Assembly (NCBI RefSeq): GCF_000981585.1
Contig: NZ_LN831776.1
Span: forward strand, 2,557,001-2,621,000
Source of the DNA: Paenibacillus riograndensis SBR5
Lineage (GTDB): Bacteria > Bacillota > Bacilli > Paenibacillales > Paenibacillaceae
Length of the DNA: 64,000 nucleotides
Direction: 5' to 3'
Shown here in pieces: positions 60,672-64,000 of the stretch. Both the position numbers and the translations under genes were made by a program. The notes beneath the pieces are model-generated. The model saw only the letters and a program-made list of their open reading frames with translations. It had not been told where the DNA came from and did not search any database. The stretch's first letter is position 1; every line of letters starts with the position of its first letter.

Positions 60672-62066
60672 CTACATAAACCGCCGCTGTACCTTTTTGC
60701 CGTCATAGGTAAAAAGGGCTTTTTTGTCTTCCACCACGGTTTGCAGATGGACAGTGCGGCCCCACAGCGCATAGATGTGCGGCAGGGTGCGCTCCAGATA
60801 TTTCAGATCCAGCTCGATGCTCTCGTAGCGGTGGACGATCAGCAGCTCGCCGTTGCGCTCGTAGTCTGCATCCTGGACGACCAGGTAGGGCGAGCCGCCG
60901 TTGACCCGGGCCAGCACCAGCTGGTCGCGTACATTTTCCCAGGCCTTGTCGGTGATTTTCCACTCCGGGCCTTTCTTCTCGAAAACGTAGAGATCCAGGT
61001 CATTGACCAGCTGCTTCGACAGATAGCTGCGGATGAAAGAGATGTCCGAGTCCAGCTCGCGGACCTCGAACATTTTATCGCGGTCCCAGCGGCGCTCGAT
61101 GTCCTCGAAAATCTTCAGCCCCAGGTAGTAAGGGTTGAGGCTCTGCCGGGAGGGCTGAACGACCGAGGAATTGAGCTTGGCGTATTCCACCGTCTCCTCA
61201 GGTGTCAGATCTAGCTCGCGCATAATCCGTTGGTGCCAATACGAAGCCCAGCCTTCGTTCATGATCTTCGTCTCCATCTGCGGCCAGAAATAGAGCATTT
61301 CGTCACGCAGCATGGTCATGATATCGCGCTGCCAATCCTCCAGCGCCGTCGAATACTGCTGGATGAACCAGACCATATCTTTCTCCGGCTCGGGCGGGAA
61401 CTTGCGTTTTCCGGCCGTTTCCGGTTCCGGGCCGGCAGTCTTGCTGTTCTCCAGATCCCAGAGTTCCTCGTAGGGATTGGCCGGGCTGCTGCCCCCGGGA
61501 GGAGCGTCCTTGCGCTCCTTCATTTTGGCTTCGAGCAGGTGGGTCTTGCCCAGCTTGCGGGGCTGGATCAGGCTGGGGTCGATATGCTCCTGAACCGCCA
61601 GCACGGAATCGATGAAGCTCTCCACGGTATCTATACCGTAAGTCACTGAATAATCGGCGATCCGGTCCGCCGTGGCCGACATACTCTCGACCATGTCGCG
61701 GTTGGACATGGAGAAGCGCATATTGTTTTTGAAGAAATCGCAGTGGGCGAGGACATGTGCGACAATCAGCTTGTTCTGGACCAGTGAGTTGCCGTCCAGC
61801 AGGAAGGCGTAGCAGGGGTTGGAGTTAATGACAAGCTCATAGATTTTGCTGAGTCCAAAATCATATTGCGACTTCATCCTGTGAAAATTTTTGCCGAAGC
61901 TCCAGTGCCCGAACCGGGTAGGCATTCCGTAAGCACCGAACGTATAAATGATGTCAGCGGGGCATATCTCATAACGCATCGGGTAAAAATCCAGCCCAAA
62001 CCCGGAAGCAATCTCCGTAATTTCGGCAATCGCCCGTTCCAGCGCCTGAATCTCATCTCCGGGCAT
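60672..62066 (-). CDS. spoVR: Stage V sporulation protein SpoVR
   Basis: 464 residues (Bacillus SpoVR about 468), needed for normal spore cortex in B. subtilis. Family blocks: [62 protein letters not shown] and [20 protein letters not shown]. An acidic/Pro-rich linker lies around 195-230. GGAGGGAGAG precedes the ATG. It belongs functionally with prkA, from which it is separated by about 5.6 kb and by orientation. Confidence 0.94.
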   Translation of the reverse strand: MPGDEIQALERAIAEITEIASGFGLDFYPMRYEICPADIIYTFGAYGMPTRFGHWSFGKNFHRMKSQYDFGLSKIYELVINSNPCYAFLLDGNSLVQNKLIVAHVLAHCDFFKNNMRFSMSNRDMVESMSATADRIADYSVTYGIDTVESFIDSVLAVQEHIDPSLIQPRKLGKTHLLEAKMKERKDAPPGGSSPANPYEELWDLENSKTAGPEPETAGKRKFPPEPEKDMVWFIQQYSTALEDWQRDIMTMLRDEMLYFWPQMETKIMNEGWASYWHQRIMRELDLTPEETVEYAKLNSSVVQPSRQSLNPYYLGLKIFEDIERRWDRDKMFEVRELDSDISFIRSYLSKQLVNDLDLYVFEKKGPEWKITDKAWENVRDQLVLARVNGGSPYLVVQDADYERNGELLIVHRYESIELDLKYLERTLPHIYALWGRTVHLQTVVEDKKALFTYDGKKVQRRFM

Positions 62067-62256
62067 GAATCCATCTCTCCCTCCAGCTTGGGCTTATGCT
62101 GCAACCTATTCTGACAAGGCCGCCAAGGTGCTGCGGCCGCATCCGGAATTGTTCTTCTAATGTATATGGGAGGAGGGAGGGGAGTATGATGGGGGAGTGA
62201 GAATGTAAACAGGCAGGCGTAAATCTGATGTTCCAGAAATACGTCTGCCTAAGCGG

Positions 62257-62446
62257 TAACTGTATTTTGTACAATTAAATGGACGGAATATCAGCACAAT
62301 CCTAAGATAACTGTACTTCGTACACTTATATTTTGCCCATTTGAGCAAAACAACACAAGTCGCCTTCTATAACTGTACAAAATACAATTAAAGCTAAAAA
62401 CAGGCGTTTAGACTGCATTTTAGCTGCACAGAATACAGTTAGCTAT
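62257..62446. repeat. Intergenic repeat family B, locus 3
   Basis: Two forward modules (AACTGTATTTTGTACAATTA at 62258; AACTGTACTTCGTACACTTA at 62309) then two reverse (AACTGTACAAAATACAATTA at 62371; GCTGCACAGAATACAGTTAG at 62424). It fills much of the 469-bp gap upstream of spoVR, where I see no other gene or promoter. Confidence 0.8.
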
Positions 62447-62535
62447 CCTGAGGCCTCAGACAGAAGTCTCCAGCGCCAAGAACTAGCGTCCGCTATCTTC
62501 ATTGATTTTGCAAACCAGCTATCGTCGTCTCCACC

Positions 62536-63549
62536 TCAATACACAAACCTTCGCTGCGCCCAGTAGCTGAACAGGAAGATTGAAGCCTCGGTCAGCAGCT
62601 TGGCGGCGGCGAGCGGGATGATCAGTTTTTCGTTGTAGAAATAGAGCAGTCCGTAATTGAACAGCAGCACGAGGAGCACCAGCGCAAAGTATTTGGGCAG
62701 CGACTGTTGCAGCTTGGACATCTTGCCGCCGGTGAACACGTATCTGCGGTTCATGGAATAGTTGAAGATGGAGCTGCATAATCTTGCGGCGGCAACCGAC
62801 AGGAACAGGTTATGGGTGAGACGCTGGAACAGGAACAACAGGGTGAAGTCGAGCAGGGCCGATACCAGCGATGAAGTGCTGAACATTAGAAGCGGCAGAT
62901 AGATCCGGAAGGAATCTGCCAGAGGCCGGAAATGAGATGATTGATTATCCTCCAGATAGACGGTATCAATGAACTCTTCGGTAACTGTATAGCCCTCCCG
63001 ATGGGCGGTGAGCAGCATATTCATTTCGTATTCGAAGCGTTCGCCGGGAATTTGGCACAACCAGTCCAGCATCTGGGGGGAGAAGCCCCGCAGACCGGTC
63101 TGGGTATCATAAATTTTGGTGCCTGTAGTCAGGGAAAAGACAACGCGTGTCACAGAGTTGCCGAAGCGGCTGCGGAGGGGGACGGTCCCGCTGAAGCGGC
63201 GGCTGCCCAGGACGATTCCGGGAGTGGTCTGGTTCTGGAGGACCCCGGCAATCCGCTTAATGTCATGGGGCAGATGCTGGCCGTCACTATCCGCACAGAC
63301 CACATAGCCTGGCAGCCCGGCCTCCCGGATATACCGTAACCCTGTTTTGAGGGCGAGCCCTTTTCCGAAATTGACCGGATGGGTCAGAACCGTGCAGCCG
63401 AATGCTGCTGCAATGTTGAAGATTCCCTGGTAAGCCGGGCCGCTGCCGTCATCTACAAGGACAATCGGTCCAAGCTGATAATCGCAGAGCTGTTCAATTA
63501 AATCCAGCAGCCGTTCATCGGGCTCATAAGCCGGGATCAATATAGTCAT
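62536..63549 (-). CDS. Family 2 glycosyltransferase with C-terminal GtrA domain
   Basis: 337 residues. GT2 domain: ILIPAYEPDERLLDLIEQL, VLVDDGSGPAYQGIF, CADSDGQHLPHDI (metal-binding DSD), IVLGSRRFSGTVPLRSRFGN; then from about 215 a GtrA-like module of four membrane segments (LVSALLDFTLLFLFQ; FLSVAAARLCSSIFNYSMNR; YFALVLLVLLFNYGLLYF; LLTEASIFLFSYWAQRRFVY). Fused forms transfer sugar to polyprenyl phosphate or flip it. It overlaps the preceding phosphodiester-glycosidase gene by 4 nt, implying a joint role in a surface glycan. Confidence 0.87.
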   Translation of the reverse strand: MTILIPAYEPDERLLDLIEQLCDYQLGPIVLVDDGSGPAYQGIFNIAAAFGCTVLTHPVNFGKGLALKTGLRYIREAGLPGYVVCADSDGQHLPHDIKRIAGVLQNQTTPGIVLGSRRFSGTVPLRSRFGNSVTRVVFSLTTGTKIYDTQTGLRGFSPQMLDWLCQIPGERFEYEMNMLLTAHREGYTVTEEFIDTVYLEDNQSSHFRPLADSFRIYLPLLMFSTSSLVSALLDFTLLFLFQRLTHNLFLSVAAARLCSSIFNYSMNRRYVFTGGKMSKLQQSLPKYFALVLLVLLFNYGLLYFYNEKLIIPLAAAKLLTEASIFLFSYWAQRRFVY

Positions 63550-64000
63550 GATGTTGCCCCCTCTTTGATATACAGAATGTCGCTGACGCCGCGTTCCTGG
63601 TTCTTGCCCTGCGGATTATTCACGACCCGTCCCATGAAGTACATGGTGGATGAGCCGCCGCCGTCCAGATTGTAGGCCTCGGTGGCTCCGAGATCCGACA
63701 TGACATTTGCCAGCTCGGTCAGGGTCATTCCCCGGCTATACCCTTCACTGCGCCCGTCTACTACGACGAATACATAATGGTTCGGGGCAATCATGCCCAC
63801 CGCAGTCCGGGGATTCGCATTCTGGATGGAGCGGTTGCCGAAATTGGTGTCAATTTTGACATTGCTGAAATCACTGGCGATCTTGCCGTCCTGAATCAGA
63901 ATCGGCCCGAAGGACAGCGTGTTGGCGGCTCCCTGCGCCAGCAGGTCGGACGAAGAAACTTCTTCCTCGCTGTAGGTCTGCATCGTCCCGTCCTTGAACA
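63546..64000 (-). CDS. Phosphodiester glycosidase (NAGPA-domain) protein, 5' end outside window
   Basis: Only the C-terminal 150 or so residues are present; the frame runs off the window edge. The hallmark ATEAYNLDGGGSSTMYFMGR and RTAVGMIAPNHYVFVVVDGR are seen, similar to the protein at 45258-46325 (VIDAYNLDGGGSSSLIFNGR; RTVIGKYKDDQLLVMVADG). It is coupled to the GT2-GtrA gene by a 4-nt overlap. Confidence 0.87.
   Translation of the reverse strand, partial: FKDGTMQTYSEEEVSSSDLLAQGAANTLSFGPILIQDGKIASDFSNVKIDTNFGNRSIQNANPRTAVGMIAPNHYVFVVVDGRSEGYSRGMTLTELANVMSDLGATEAYNLDGGGSSTMYFMGRVVNNPQGKNQERGVSDILYIKEGATS

Overview
The window looks like chromosome of a spore-forming, moderately GC-rich member of the Bacillota, most likely Paenibacillus or a close relative (inference). 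The reasons are a T-box in front of thrS, a SAM-I riboswitch in front of metA, liaFSR, prkA and spoVR, an AbrB-type regulator, an S-layer-anchored nucleotidase and a GH94 phosphorylase. I see no rRNA, tRNA, CRISPR array, prophage, intact insertion sequence or recognisable defence island. Most genes are core metabolism, cell envelope and regulation.

Layout. 1-5.8 kb: the 3' part of an anaerobic (early cobalt insertion) cobalamin operon, cbiET-cbiL-cbiF-cbiG-cbiA, with overlapping stops and starts. 6.4-10 kb: ROK sugar kinase, HRDC-domain protein, PfkB-type kinase. 10-15 kb: corA on the minus strand with a long leader, then SAM riboswitch-metA, metI and mqnC. 15.4-19.8 kb: a 1453-residue two-domain nucleotidase with three SLH domains. 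20.4-25.5 kb: small regulators, an SPFH protein, T-box-thrS, a 3D-domain protein and a small SASP-like gene. 25.7-33.2 kb: envelope stress, with liaFSR, an HtrA protease and a CssRS-like two-component pair. 33.3-37.3 kb: ispH, DAHP synthase, glnA. 38.4-44.8 kb: GH94 phosphorylase behind a LacI-type operator, an epimerase-like protein, serC, trmL and an abrB paralogue with Spo0A-like boxes. 45-49 kb: a phosphodiester-glycosidase gene with a coiled-coil partner, a ComA-like regulator with a degenerate receiver, an aminotransferase. 50.6-53 kb: ABC-2 exporter pair and a DUF2161 protein. 53.2-62.1 kb: prkA and spoVR bracketing a repeat protein, a DinB-like protein, an AraC/GyrI regulator and a transglutaminase lipoprotein. 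62.5-64 kb: a GT2-GtrA glycosyltransferase and a second phosphodiester-glycosidase gene cut by the window edge.

The least explained part is non-coding. Three families of structured intergenic repeats recur: (A) AAGTGGAAAAAGTAAACTTA modules, forward then reverse (5.9, 20.1, 49.8 kb); (B) TGTATTTTGTACAATTA modules, again forward then reverse (28.8, 37.9, 62.3 kb); (C) MITE-like elements of 218 and 261 bp with terminal inverted repeats (41.5 and 60.4 kb) plus remnants. Other notable items are a four-copy in-frame repeat between the two domains of CbiA, a 42-codon leader ORF upstream of corA beginning MEGDP, a large hairpin before htrA, a perfect 8-4-8 palindrome before liaF, and several small genes (34-56 codons) with good ribosome binding sites.
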